Shown here in pieces: positions 34,701-49,700 of a DNA stretch of 64,000 nucleotides; position 1 is the stretch's first letter; each line of letters starts with the position of its first letter. The notes below the pieces were generated by a model. The model saw nothing but the letters and a program-made list of their open reading frames with translations. It ran no database searches and was not told the origin of the DNA. The translations under genes and the position numbers were made by a program. The DNA lies in the NCBI GenBank assembly GCA_024704765.1, contig JAKMXF010000295.1, forward strand, positions 434,001-498,000. Reading direction: 5' to 3'. Origin of the DNA: Oopsacas minuta (Eukaryota; Porifera; Hexactinellida; Lyssacinosida; Leucopsacidae).

Positions 34701-37700
34701 CAATTGTTCTTCTATGTTTCTATTCATTAGGTTATTTCGTTTCCCTTATAATCTTGTATTTAATATTTTTTAGCCGTCCAAGAAGAAAGGGTTAGTAGCC
34801 GTTATCCTCCAAATGATAAACGACTTAAAATCACTGGTTTGATAAATTCAATGAGTCCTTATTGTTCTCCATATTGCTCTCCAATTTGTACTCCATCTGG
34901 TACCCCAGTAGGTACGCCCCTTGCCAGCCCATACAACAGTCCTTACAGCACTCCAGTTAGTTCTCCTAAACCAACGCGTCACTCTATACTCCACAATGAT
35001 GATTTGGTAACCCCAGCTATTGAAGCTTTAAATCTTAACACAAGTATTACAGTACCAATGCTAATGGCTGCAGATATGATGTCTGGGGATTCTGGAGCTG
35101 GTGTACCTATTGATGTATCACAACCTGCATCATTCGAAGACGTTTGCGAATCTGCTAAAACACAATTGCTGAATATTATTGAATGGGCTAAAAGAATACA
35201 CCCCTTTATGCAACTTCCCATGGATGATAGAGTAAGTAATTTATTGCTGTCCTATACTTATCTAGTTTATTTATTGTAGTTCCTCTCATATATGTTCCTC
35301 CAATTAGCCGATAACCTATATGATTGGAAAAATCCCTCTGGTTTTGATTGCAATCAGCTTACATATATATACTTGAATAACATTTCGTTTTATTACGGAT
35401 GACTCCACTAAATAGCTAACAATGCTTGGCCTCCAATTGTACTAATTTTTATTATTTCGCCTTCGAATAATCTAATATTTTTTTTTTCATTTATATCATT
35501 TCTCATTATCCATTACTGTTACTTATCACTAAAGCTGATTTCATAACCCGAAATAGGGTTTAAAGTCAATTGCACGATCTTGGCTAGAATTCTCAGTTAT
35601 ATTTTTCTTATAATTTTGACGTAACTAATAATCTATTTTGTTAATTGAATATGTATTTGTCTAGTTCTCTAATAATTGATGTTCATCATTTGGCCACTTT
35701 TCCATGTTGACAATTAATCTGACCCATGATCTTCTCATTCTCAAAAAATTCAGTTACTACATTTTGACTCTAATGTATGTATTATCGACAGAACTTACGG
35801 TTGTTCAAAATTCATCGAATGTTAAATATCAATTACTCCTGTATTTTTTTCACTGCTTATCATATTCCAATTCCTAACTTCCATGCTAACAGTATAGTCG
35901 TTTTGATATAGCGTATTTCCCTGAATAGCCACTTGTTGCCCCCCCCCCCCCTCAAGCAAAGCCCACACGAGCAACGCCAAAAAAAAATAGGTAGATTGAA
36001 TATTTCTGATTTTGTGAACATATTAGCTTCGCATGTATATTGATATGCAAATACGAATATTTTGCCAGCCTATAGGGCTGTTTTATCCATTGAATTTCAT
36101 TTTGAGGAGTTTCCCCAAGAAGTATGATAATATTTTCCAAATATTCTCTTTCTTCATCTCAGCGAACTTGGCGGAATGAGTACATCTGGCTGAAGACTAG
36201 GGTTTATTTGTTTCCATTTTCCCTGGAAATCTTTGAATTCTAAAATTTTATCAGGTCCTTTTTGATGGACCAGACAAAAAGGTACGTCATATTTCGCTAT
36301 CTAACATCATTTGCGTCCGAGTTATTCCACTGGTTGCTCCAATAGTATGCAACACCAAGGCACGAACATACCTGTGCATATCATAGAAATTCAATCATTC
36401 AAATTTGCATCGGGTAAATTCGTCCTTATGTTGTATGACTTTTGGAACTCCTTTAGGCTTAGCTTCGACTTAAAAGGGTGCTCAAGACACAAGAATTGTC
36501 ATGCGCTCCTGACCTTCAAGATGTTTTCCTTCCTAATGTATGGTGATATGCATCAGTTATATTTCAGAGAATTCATCCCTCACCTTCTCAGATATTTTCT
36601 ATGTACCTTTTTCTTCCATGACTACATGATTAGGTGGAAGAGTATAATCGTCAAAATCTATCCCAACCGGACCTTAGTATCTCAAACAACTTAATTTTAA
36701 TTTTGGCTACAGACATACTGTGTGCATTTGTGTATTTATTGGATAGTATACTTGATAAACCTATTTAACCATGTTACTTGGCTTGGTTAGTAAAAATCTA
36801 TGAATTCTTTTCCTATGATATGTTTTCTAGCCATACCTAGCTAACTTCATTCATTATCAAATTATTTTGCACATATGTCAATTGAAAAGGACCTAATCTG
36901 AGCCATTTTAATTAGACTTTTCTGACCTACCCGAGGAAAAAATATTTCAAAGCTTTTAGAACAAAATTGATCCTTAACATATTAATTTTTCTTCCACATG
37001 TGGCATAAATTGCACATCATTGGAAAATTGGTAGCACAACATGTGAAAGAATTTTGGGGTTATAATCGTGGTATTGATTATGTGCATTGCTTGAATACAT
37101 TCAATTATCCAAATATATGTGTTACATTAAGTGCCTCTTATAATTAGATTTATGCCACATCTACAACATGTAGAGCAAATATTTATATGTTCATTTCTTA
37201 CTAACTTTTGTTTTAAAATCAGAAGACTTGCCTCGATATATATGTAAATTTGCTCCCAAATTCGCGAAAATATATCTCTTAGTTACTATAGGCGGCTAAG
37301 GTATTTCCCTGATTTAGCGTAGCGACTTGACCATGCTTCGGGGGTATGAAAAAGGCTCCATGACCCTTTAAAAGAACTTTTTGAGGAAAATTTGGGCCTC
37401 ATTTGTGGAAATCTGTGTATATTAGATAGTTTTGTTATATATTCCGATTCCTAATTTCAAATTGTAGTCCTAATTACAGTTTCAATCGGATAAGACGTAC
37501 TCCGTGGAAAATTATAGGCTTTCTAAACGAAGTACTTCTTATCAGAATCTTGTTCATATAAAATGTATGAAAGAATAGTTGCCCCGTTTTGGGAGAAGTA
37601 CGTACTGATTCATTTCTACTCTACTTCCAATACTACAATGTATTGTTCAAAGAGATCTCTACCGCATTTAGCTCCTGTTCAATTTCTTACAAGATTTTAT

Positions 37701-40700
37701 TGACAGGGTAATTGACACTTAATCAACTATTTTGAAATTCATTAATACAATCGTAACTTGCTTTTTAACTGTAGGGTATTAACGTAGAATTATGAGTCGG
37801 TAGCTCAATCGATGCTCTGAATCTAGAGAAAACCATTTTCCTAGCATGGGCACTTGGGGCTAGGCAAAATATTGTGGCTGCAAAATGACACTCTCCCCCC
37901 TTTGCTCTCTTAGGATCGACGCCCTTTTGTAATTCATGTCCGTAGATTTTATATTGGCATCCGAATTTGTCCTTCTTAATTGACATTTGTGCTACCAACA
38001 ATTTTATCATTAATGGGTTCATTATCTATATAATTAGCCAAGTGTGGCTACAAGAATATATTCATAGATTTAGTTTGAACGAAGTTGATTATCTTGGGCC
38101 AATAGTTTATAAATTATTTTCCAAAACATACTCAAATGCACACCCTTTTGCTAGATCAATAATTGGAATTTATTTGTTTTAAAAATTATCTCTGTTTGGT
38201 TTATTTTAGTTGTTCAAGTGCGGTCGGATAGCAAGTTTTGGTGGTCCGATCAACTTTCAGATACTCCTCAGATAAACTAGATATTCTCTCTGTATTAACT
38301 TAACCAGCTGCTAATATCCTAATATTGGGTGAATTGTTCATTTTTGAGGAAAGTGCCATTGCTCTTGTGCTTGTGGTAAATATCCTAGAACTTTCTCTTT
38401 GAATCAAGTTCTATTTATATCCTCCTCAAACCCAAGCCACCTAATCAATCTTCATATAGATGATGTAAACACGAAAATTTATAGCAGAAAGTCCCATCTT
38501 CCATACTGTTTGTACATAAGTAAAGAGCACCACAAGTACTCATGCCTTCGATTTCTTCTCCTCAATAATCCTCCTAATTGCTGCTCACGCTCTCGTATCA
38601 GTGATCAGTAGCGATTCCTTAGTTTAATTAAGTAGTCTAGAGGATATTTACCTTCGAGCGAAATTAGATTACCACCTACCATTCTTGCTACTAACTGTGT
38701 TTTCTGCATCTCTATAGCCATTTGTTTCATGGTGTCATTAGCTTCAAGTATTATAAAATCATTGAAGTGACCTTTCTCTAAATGACAAAACATACAGGCC
38801 ATATTGTCCCTCCACTTGCGTCGTGGCTGTTTCTCCTGAAAGGTGATGTTCTCCACAGGTTCATACCTATCTCACTTTTTGATAGCTCTATCACTTCTCA
38901 TTGTTAATTTCCATAACAAAATATTTTTTCCATTCACCATGATTGAACCTATTCACCTACGGTAATGTCTTCTCCAAAGTTAAGAACGACCTACAATTTA
39001 TCTAAGGCACGATGAAGTTTTCGTGAAGTAGCTATATGGTTCTGACTTGTCGCCGATTCCTTGTGTTTTGAGTGGCTATTTCAGAGTTCTGCAGTTTCTG
39101 TTGACTTATTATGTGCACATTCCAGTCCATTTTACTAGTGAACATATTTGCTAATGAAAAGTATTATCTAAACTTTACACGGTTCTGCGATAAGTGATTA
39201 ATAGGTCACTTTAAATTTACCAAATGAGAGTTAAACACTCCAAAAGATGATTAATCGAATTTTTATTAGCTATTCGTAACCAACTATGGTACAATTTGGG
39301 GAAATTTGTGGGTCCTATGACTATATCTCGACAAAATATTTTCTTAACAATGCAGGAATGTCCCTACTTCCAATCTCAACTTCCTAGCTACCCTTTCATG
39401 TGATACCTTATTACTCCGCTATCTTGCTGAGTCCAATTATGCATAAATCAACGCTCTACAGCAGTCCACACCTTCATTACAAGGATTTCTTGAAAAGGGA
39501 CTTTGTCAAAATAATTATATTAGGCATTTGGAAAATCAAAAAAGTGTTCAAAATTTGTTGTGCGGGAGTGGTTCCTATCAAAAATCATGATCTACTGTCA
39601 TGGAAAGCATGTGGAAAAAGTTTGGTGCTCAATCCGGAATGTTCAAATCTATCGCTAATCTTGGCTTAAGTTGCTGACTAATACATAAATTTTATTGCGT
39701 TTGAATAGCGTAGGTTTTATAGAATTAAACATTATTTCCCTTTTCTTGAGAAATTCCATTAACAAGCAAATTTCTTAGCAGTGATTGAATGTGAACTACG
39801 TATTTAATCACATATTTACCTTTAACAGAATCGTTTCTACTCCAATTTCACTTTATTCTAACAATCAAAACCTATCTAAGAATTATCTTCTTGATTATGA
39901 GTGTCTGACAAATCCGCCGGTCACACTTTTTACCAATTATATCATATAGAATTATATTCATATTCTATTTTTTCGGTCACACAATCCCGTATAGTATGTT
40001 AACTACTCTTTTGTTGAGCCAAACGCATCCAATGTACAAACTTTGAAATTTCGGATTGTTTAGTGTCTTCCGTGAATCAATATTGATGACCAGTGAATAG
40101 AATTTGAATTGGCCAAATTAATCTCGAATTTAGTCTACATTTATCAAATTCTCTACATGTACTTAGCTTCTTAGAATTTCCAAAATCAAGAGAAATGTCA
40201 TCTCGATTGTTTAATAATCGAAAATTGAGTTATAACAGAAAATATTATTATTAATTTGATTGGAGATCATTCCCTTTCTGCAGATTTGTCCCAATTCAGC
40301 GGATATTCAGGTTGACCGATGTCCCAATTAAGCAGAGTTGACTGTATTTTTAAGTATATAGACTTTGATTGTCTTAATTCTGTAGTATTTATTATAAGCT
40401 AGTCTACTTTATTTATTACAAATACATAATCATTTATTTAATTTAGATGATCTTGATAAAAAATTCGTGGATTGAACTACTTTCGTTGCGCCTTGCATTC
40501 AGGTACGTTCCACTTGATGATGTTTTAGTCCTAGGAAGTGGAAAGATTATCCAGAGAAATCAATTGAATGACATTGTAATTGGGAAGATTACTGGAAGAA
40601 TTTTGGATGAATTAGTTTATTGGTTCAAAACATTAAAAGTGGACAAAGCAGAGTTTTGCTGTCTCAAAACAATCCTTCTATTTAATCCAGGTTGGTATTT

Positions 40701-43700
40701 TCTAATAATTTTTTTAGAACATATAACCGCAAAATTCAGATGTTTTTAGTAAACAATTTGTATTCTAGAGATGATATTTTCGAATTTATTCTTTTGACCA
40801 TATTTTCCAATAGTTACGACTAATCCATAAAGGTGATAGTTACGTCAAAATTTCCTTTTCTTTCAAAACTCTAACTTTTCTTAAGCCTTGGGTTCTTCAA
40901 TTTTCTTCAATCATTCAAGGACATACGGGCATATATTTATCCTAACACTCTTCGCTTGCTACTTTGCTGGCGACTGCAGTATGGTTGGCACTTTACTTCG
41001 GATTTACATGAATTATGAAAGAGCTAAATTCTTATAATGCTTTTGGTCGCTACGCAACAGCTTTTGCTAATACTACGTATATTTTGGCTATTGATCTAAG
41101 CACTTCCTGGCTTATCATTAATGTTTTCACATTATTTTTGAATTTTGAAGATTTGTTCGTTTTGGTGCAGTCATGAAGACCTAATAATCAAATAATGAGT
41201 TTGAATAATTGTCAAAATTGTGGAGTCTGGATTTTTGCATCTTGAGGGTAGCTGTGATAAATTTGTCAACTTTAATCGACCTAGATAGTTTATTTATGCA
41301 CTGTTTTGCCAATTAGTCCTGGACAGCTTCCTAAGCTTGTTGATTTTTGTGACAGACTACTGCACATTGTCAGTATTAATTGCAATTACAATGCACCCTC
41401 GCTAATCCTAATATCCCTGTTCCAATTGAACAATACTTCGTCGGATTAGTGAAATTCATTGAAACAATATTTTAAATCTAGGGCGGTATCCAAAGTTATC
41501 CCAACGATGAAAATGCCAATTGTATTTTCTATTTGTCGCATTATAATTGGAAAGATTTGTGTATTATTGAATATTTTAGGAAATTTTCAATGTTTTATGG
41601 CTTTTATGACCTTCGGATTAGCGAGGATTGATATCTTCGAATTCGTGAGGGTTGACAGTAGTTGCAAATTTTCCTCTGATTCTTATTTTATTATACGTAT
41701 TATACGTTCAATCTTAATTTTTGGTGACGTAATTTCTATTAGGCTGACTTCTGCTATAATTATTTTGCATCAAGACAGTAGTTCTTGAATTATTATTGAA
41801 AAATCTCAGTATAGTTGACCAATTCAATCATACTTGATAATACTGTGACTTAAACAAGTCTAACAATTTCAAAATCTGATACTTCGAATTTAATCTAGAC
41901 GTAAAATACGTTCAAATAGATCACGTATAACGTATTACACGTTCTACGCGTATTACAGAACTTAGCTTCGAATTGAAGGAGTTATATCAATTTGGATATA
42001 TTCCAAAAAAGGTCAAAATGTTCCAAGTTAAAATGTATGTGGCCCGTTATACGGGTTGAACTATCGTTGAATAGCCTAGAACAAATGATGATTCCAATCC
42101 ATACCCTAGCTTAAGTTGCCGGACTAAATCAATGGCTAACACGATAAAAGCACTTCGATTCAGCTCAAAATTATGTAATGAGTTATCATAGGATTAATAA
42201 CGTTAGTTTTGCTGTACCAAAGGCTAGACAGTAATTTGTGGATAACTCTTACAAATGTTACCTAATTATTATCATTCCGATATATTGTAATTTAAAATTT
42301 ACGCAATAACTATCAAAGTTATTATATCAATATTAGGGTATGGAAAGTCCTATGGCTGTAAAATTTCAATTGCCTTACTTATATGCCCGCCGCTGTCGGC
42401 TGACTTATATTTACGCTGCCCGACATTTACGACTAGAATTCTAATAATTAAAATACAGCGAGACATCTTAATACGAACACGGTTAATACAATTTCTGGAT
42501 TAAACATACTAATATTTTCACATCATCAGGTCCCTTAATTAGGTATTCAATTAATATTGCTCGGGTTAATTCCAACTCCGGATAAGGCGAACATAATTTG
42601 ATCGTCTGTCGGTTTCGTATTAAAGAGGTTCCACTGTAGACAAGTATTATATATATCTAATCATGGACTATACCTAATCAATATGCTACATACTAAGTGA
42701 GTATGGTACTTCACAGTTCAATTGTGGAAACCCTTTTTTGCTTTCATCTTGGTAAATGTACGCTTCAGTTTATTTGGTTGACGTCCTTTACTTATGGTAT
42801 ATCTAGGATCCTATATCTTTTTATAAGGATGTTGTTTCACTAGTGAAACTTCGGAATGACCAACAGGTAGGAGTTTGTAGATATCAGCTAATTTCTCTTT
42901 CACAAGAAAATATTTACTTTGTGATATACGCGATGAATTTCAACTCTGCTGTCAGGATTGCATACCTCTTAACCTTCGTAAGTGCCGGAATAGCTTCCAG
43001 AGTTTCATTGTCTTGACTGTAGTTGTCTTTACATATAAATTTATATTGGATATATTCATTATCTATGCGACTCTGAACCTAAAGAAATATCCAACATATC
43101 ATATTGAGAATTTGTGAGAATACGTGAATTGTTGTTTTTGAAATAGGGAAAGTAGAACCTTAGCTGAGTTTATATGCATTGAAAAAATATTTGTCAGGGA
43201 CTTCCATAGTCGGCAATTTCATGTATTGAAAAATGTTATAACAATGTATATAATCTTCCATCCTTTTTGTTATACAGGTTTTGTGAAGAAAATCAAATTG
43301 AGATTAATCTATTCAAAATGTATTCCGAATTCATTACAATTGAATTCTACGTTAAAATAACATAGTTTGGGACTTATTTTATATGGACCATATTTTTCCA
43401 AAGATAATATTAGTGACACTGTGCTTGATGAATGAAACAGGCAGTTGCAGATTGTCACTATTGCTGTATATTTTGATCTTCTTGACACTATTTTAAATAC
43501 TCTCGAGTCAATTGAGATTAATGTTTCTGAATCTTCCTTATCACACGCAAATTTATTTCGATTGCCTATAATGAATTCGATAGATACAATTGATCGTTCG
43601 CAAATCCTTTATACTTGTTTTTGTACATTATAGTTGACAATATTATTGCTATCAGCGTCCCATTTGCCCATTTGTAAACAGTGTCAGGTAGTTTCAATTT

Positions 43701-46700
43701 CTGTATTATCACTATCGAGAACAGACAGGGGAAACATATACACATGCACACATGGACAACTTTTGAGTTCAATGGCAATGATAGAGAAAAGAGGAATATG
43801 CAAACAGATGTGATATCTGAGTACTCGCCCACAGATCTTGTATGGTTGTTTTTATGAGTTAACAATCAAATAGTGTTGAAATTTAAATGATGTTTAATCT
43901 AGGCATAGACTCATTTAGAACTTTGGGTTGACTGAGCAACACAAGATATTCCCAGGAGCATCATGCCGCCCACTGTTCAAGTTTTTCGTAGATATAATGT
44001 TGGAATAAATCAACAGAATGGTGGACTTTTTCACTGATCATTTCTTGCTTGGGTGTAACTTGTCCTATTAATTATTCCACTTTTTTTCAAATTTCTAACG
44101 ATACTTATATTCTTGTTTCTTGTCAATGCTACACAAACTTTGCATGATGTTTCCAAATTTGTGTACATTTTCACCTCGCCCACTAATAAGGGGTTTACAT
44201 TCGATATTGCATTTTCACTATATTGAAGGTGCAGAGGTGTTGTGCAATGCAAGGACATAGTGTTAATAACAGGAGCCATCGCATGGTCACAATCTCTAAC
44301 TATAAGTTTTGTGATTGTTTAAATGCATTCACTAGAAATTTACTATAAGATTAAGCTAAAATTTGAGTTTTCCCATTATTTATTTTCAAGCGTAATATAG
44401 GTAGAGGATTTGACCGCCTTGGTTAGTTCTATTGCTTGCATCAAATATTGGTGGATTGTATCAAGATTCTGGGCCATCTTTCAAGGCTATCAGTTATTGT
44501 CTAGAAAGTTTTACTCAGGGGACCATCCTCAACTGTTTGTATCTCATGACATAAGCCTTTCCCGGTTTGTCTCTCTTGAGATAGTCTTTAAAATTCGTAG
44601 CATCCAAACTTTTCTCCTCAATACAGTTGAAATCGATTATGTACATCTTGATAAGTACATGTAGATATAATAGGAATCTTCTTATCATGACCTTTAAAGA
44701 TAAGCAACTAGTTAATTTTAGTTGCTGAGAGGCCAGCACGCATAACTTTTAATCTAAGTTTGATGAATTCCAAAGAACTCTAGAGTGTGAGTGTGGCTTC
44801 AAATAGACTAACACATAGCATTCTATACAGTAAAACAATGGCACTTTATTAAAATTCTGGACCATGTATGGCAATTACTCTGAACCAATATTTCAAATAC
44901 TTATTATATTGTCTTTCAACGCTATCCTAAAGTGCTCTGATGTAACATTTGTTATATTTAATGATTTAGGACAACCCAACCTGATTGTCATTATGACACT
45001 TCAATAGTAGAAAACCAATTCATAATAAACAACACATTACTATTTAAGTATATATTTGTAATCCAAAATACATTCCAAATATTTCGTTTATTTGACTCTT
45101 CATTTTCACTCTCTCCACTCGTTAGGCAGACTTGCAGAAATAGTTGAATTATCTAAAACAAGATAAAGAAAAATTGGCATATATTTAGCTTAGTTTTATC
45201 TCTTTTTAAGACCTTATCATTATATTTCGAACCCTCTTTCGACAGGATGAAAGTAGCAGTTCAACCATAAACTATCCAAAAATACATCTATGTTTTATAT
45301 GGCTTCTATTTTAATACTTTGCCGTCATCCTAAAAATTCTAATATGAGAGCTTTCAATTTAAGCGTGATCCATGATAATATACACAATACAATACATGAA
45401 AATATTCTTGCAACTGTAAACAACACTAATTAAGCAAGAAGTGAATTAACTATAATATTTTGTTCATTTTGTGAGTATTGTGAATATCGGTTAAGTTTGC
45501 AGATATGATTCAATTCTCAACAAGGTTTGCATGCAACAAAACACAGAAATGAATACGATTCATTTGCTATGGCAAAGAAGATTAATGAAGATATCTCTTG
45601 TTTCATTGTGGAAGAATTCTTACGAGCCAGATGCTCACAATATCCACGAATCAGTTTGTTACATGATTCTACAGCTTCTTCAGAATACTCTTTCATTAAC
45701 TATAGTGCATTCTCGGATTAACTCAGCGCTATGAGCTGACAACTTATGAAAAGTAGATGAAATATATGCCCAAGATTACTTGGGAACTAAATACTTGTAG
45801 GTTTCCCTGCAGATAACTTATAAAGTCAAACGTAATATCACGGAGAGATTGTTCTGAATCTTTTAGAGTGGCTCATTGTTCATATTGCCATGTTATAAAG
45901 CATTCTGAAAGCAATGGGTATATAATCTAAACAATCTAAGAATTTCTAAGATTATCTCTACTTCTACCTATTATCCCACTGTGTGATATAAGACCATGCT
46001 AAGCACAAATCCCTCAATATATTCCAATTCCAGACGCCACTGAAACGTCCATATTTCCAGATATCACTGTATCTATATTCAATACTGCTCATAGAAATAC
46101 ATACCTTCAAGGTACTGGATGATTCAGAATAGAATCTCAGCTTAGAGACCGATAATTTGGACAAATGTTTTATATAAGATATTCTCACATTTCACCACAA
46201 ACCCGAGGAGGATATTTAAGAGAACCCCACTAACTCAGTATTTTTTAAGTTATGCTTCGGTTCTTCCTAGGCGCATCGAAATCCAGCTATGGGGGCATTC
46301 AGTTTGGCAATTATCACAGCAACTATCACTTTCAGCAAATTTGGATTTAGACAGTTTCTGGTACTGATTTTCGATTAAGACGCAGTACAATGTCTAGAAA
46401 TACTTTATACTACTAATTAGTGTTGATCCTTAAAATTCCGAATCTCGATTTTCCGACTCCTCGGTTATCCGAACAGCAGGAAGACACATAAAATATTGTC
46501 TAACTGTAACCGACTACCGAAGAAGTGTTACGTTCATAATCAAATGTAACATGAAAATTTTACCACTTCGTTTCAACCAATTCCCGCATCCTAATCGAGA
46601 TTTTGGTACCTTTTGGACATCGTAAAATCACAGATTTTCCTGGCAGTATTCTATAAATCTTAGAATGGAGTCAGACTAGTTTTTTGAACTATATGATAAT

Positions 46701-49700
46701 TTTAGGTACATATTAATAGAATCGTCCTGTGAAATATTCAAATTACCAAATCAATAATCTGGTTTATCCCCGAGCACTGAATTCCATTTTTATCAAATTT
46801 GACTATTTTGTTTACCGAACAAATTCACTTATTCAAACACCAAAAGTGCATAGCGAAGGTAATTGAATAATCGTTGTATTTACATTTCAAATTATTCATA
46901 TGGTACTGGTAGCCGCCTTTCTCTGTTGGTTGTGTGACTAGGGTTGTTACGCCATGCAAATGTTCTAAAGCTAGTAAAGGTCTGTTCTGTCACTTTTTCT
47001 GATGTAAATGGCAGATTAACCTAGCAATACAACCAAGGGACAACGTCACTCAATAAAGTTAAACTAAAGTCCGGCGTGTAAATTGGAGCTGAATATTTAC
47101 CCTTAATTCTTTTTTTCTGACCCAGTGTATATTTACTATATCTACACTTTGTGGATTAGCTCAAGAAATTCTACAGTTTTATTCTTGTATAAAGTGTTAT
47201 TTTCTATTTTCCAAACTAAGACCAGCAGATTCTGTCTCATGGTTTATTTTTCAATCCGAAACTAAACTAATATTTTGTCGTTCGAACCTACATGCTCGAC
47301 GAGCCCTCCCTGTTAATTTTGGAGCATGTTTCAAGGCATACATTTATCAGATTTACACAAATTACTGATATCTTCAAATCGTGTATATCCAATGCTGGCT
47401 CGATAAATTGAGAAAAATATTTATTTGTCATGTCACATATATTTCGTTGTGCTGCTTTACTGGCGATCATCGAATTTGGAAATAATGAAATAATTTCAAA
47501 AAATCTTTCAGATTTCCTGATGGATTTGATGATGTTGAATAGTATTAAAAACAAAATTAATATTCTGGAACTGAACATTGAGTGGTAAGTTATCTGTACA
47601 TACTGCTTCAACAAATATGCCACAGTCTTCAATATCACAAATAATTGATTTAACAATTGGATGTACTGTTTCTGTAGAAGAAACACTCAAAGGTATTAAC
47701 CTTGTTAATATATTACAAATTTCCAGTGAAAAAAGACAGTCATGCGTGGATCATCAGGATTTTTAATCGATGCTATTACCCTTCTTCCCTTATTAGCTCA
47801 TTCCTACGAAAGTAGACTTGATCCATTTGAAGTAAGATATGACGTTAAATAATTAAATGTTGAAGCATCCTCCCTAGAATTTAGTATATTCGGTCTCCAA
47901 TTCAATAATCTTTTTACTCTTCAATAATTTACGTTCGTGCGGAAGAATAATACAGTTAGAGCTCTGAATAAGACAATTACAAGGTGCTGATATTCCATGG
48001 ATTAATATGAGACCTAAATAAGAATTCTATACCTGAAAGCATGTTTCTCAGTATATGTATTTCAGCTGATCAAGCAAAAATATAAACTCAGTATCATGTA
48101 ATAATTTTCTGTTTCGATATCAGTTCCTGAATAAGTGGGATTTAAAGTTGTATCAATAGCATTTGTTATAATATTACTGGCGTTATTCACGTAGGGAATC
48201 ATATGGGTGGCTGAAGATAATCAGTTCTCATACTTGTTCATTTCAAATAATTCGCCTTCATGAATGATGTTTTCTAAAGACTTAGCATTGTTAATTGATT
48301 GGCACGATATGGAATTTTATTTGTTTCTCGATAAAAGTCCTTACATCTTATCAACTTATGCTTACTTCAATATTAATAGAAGGATCGATTGTTGAAATTT
48401 CAATATATAATCATATCTTTGGAAAAGCATGATGGTAGAATTGAGACGAAAAATACCCTAGTAATAAGGAACTTACTCTAATTGATGGTAGAAATAATCA
48501 ACTTTTATAATATTAGAGATCAAACTGGGGTTGTTAAATTTAACCCTTGACGGAATATATCTATTAATAGTATATTCACATACTATATTGTTGTGATTAC
48601 ATCAGTGGATCTATTTCCAGAACCTGAGGTTGAAATAATACATTTTTAGCATTGTAGGCTGAGAATTCTGATAATTTCATTCATATATCAATTATGTGAA
48701 TATCCCAGAAAATTAAGTTTATCATTGTCCTCAAATTTTTCTAAATAAATATGAAGTACATGAATATATCATAATTACTTATTTAATCATGAAATACTAT
48801 AAATTCATGGAGATAGTGTTTCGAATGATCTCAGGGTAATTGCCATCCATGATCCAAAATTTTAAGTATCATTGCCTTAACCGAATACTGACGTTATGAT
48901 GTATCATTTTATAACTTGGGCTGAAATCTCGATTTTGGGTGCAGGAATTGGTTAAAACGAAGTGGTAAATTAATATTTTCCTTTTGTTACGAACTTAACA
49001 CTTCGGCCGTAGTCGTTTAATATATGGCAGTGTTCTGCATCCCCTATTTACTTGCCGCATGTGTTCGGAATTCTGAATCTTGCGGCGGGAATATATCTTA
49101 AAAGACAAAAGGTATTATACAGTTTACATAATACGATTTTGCATTAGATTTCCTTGTAGTCTTTCATTTCAATTAATTCTTTAATCACTAATCAGATCCT
49201 ATTTAATATCTATGCAGCATTCATATCCAGCCTACATTCATGCCATCTTCGTTAATCAAATCCCAGGATAGATTTTGCATGTTCATGCCCCAAAATTTAG
49301 CTCGCTCGCTCGCTCGTAATGTTAACAGGTGATATATTCTTTTACTATAGCCTGCTTCACATAAGGCCTCATAACTGATTATGGATATTGAACCAGGGCT
49401 ACACGACACGACCGAAGTGAAATGTAACGAATATGTCGCCATGCTTTAATCATCATTACTTTGTATAATATAGTATTACATGAATATTTCGTAGTTTACA
49501 TGCATTGTCATACTTTATACATTTTCACTTTAAAATACATTATAATAGTAGCAAACATAGGTGTTAATTTCACATTATGATCAACAAACGAGGCATAACT
49601 CGACATATATTCATTGTATATACATGAATTAATCCATGCGAGGTAGAAGCATTTGATTAATTCGACACAAAGATGACTTATGTGCAATATAGCGCTAATC

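Larger units (their letters stand above)
28911..34773 (+). other. Intron 2 of the HNF4-like gene (5.9 kb)
   Basis: GT at 28911, AG at 34772-34773. Contents are listed separately (DD34E element, small MULE-like element, minisatellite, inverted repeats). Nothing recognisable in 28911-29545, 30880-31670, 31885-32105 or 33700-34773. At 34450-34485 there is a short run of CACTTCAATC copies. Confidence 0.8.
35232..40446 (+). other. Intron 3 of the HNF4-like gene (5.2 kb)
   Basis: GT at 35232, AG at 40445-40446. Mostly without recognisable features, apart from a C homopolymer at 35939-35951, the minus-strand fragment at 38605-38856 and a solitary pogo-like end at 40283-40352. A 127-codon frame at 36311-36694 has no recognisable motif and I do not call it a gene. 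Confidence 0.75.

Noticed and set aside
36311-36694. 127-codon plus-strand frame in intron 3
   Set aside because: No motif, no splice context, no similarity I recognise.
41459-41788. 109-codon plus-strand frame
   Set aside because: Its first part lies within a pogo-like MITE; the composition is AT-driven and no motif is visible.
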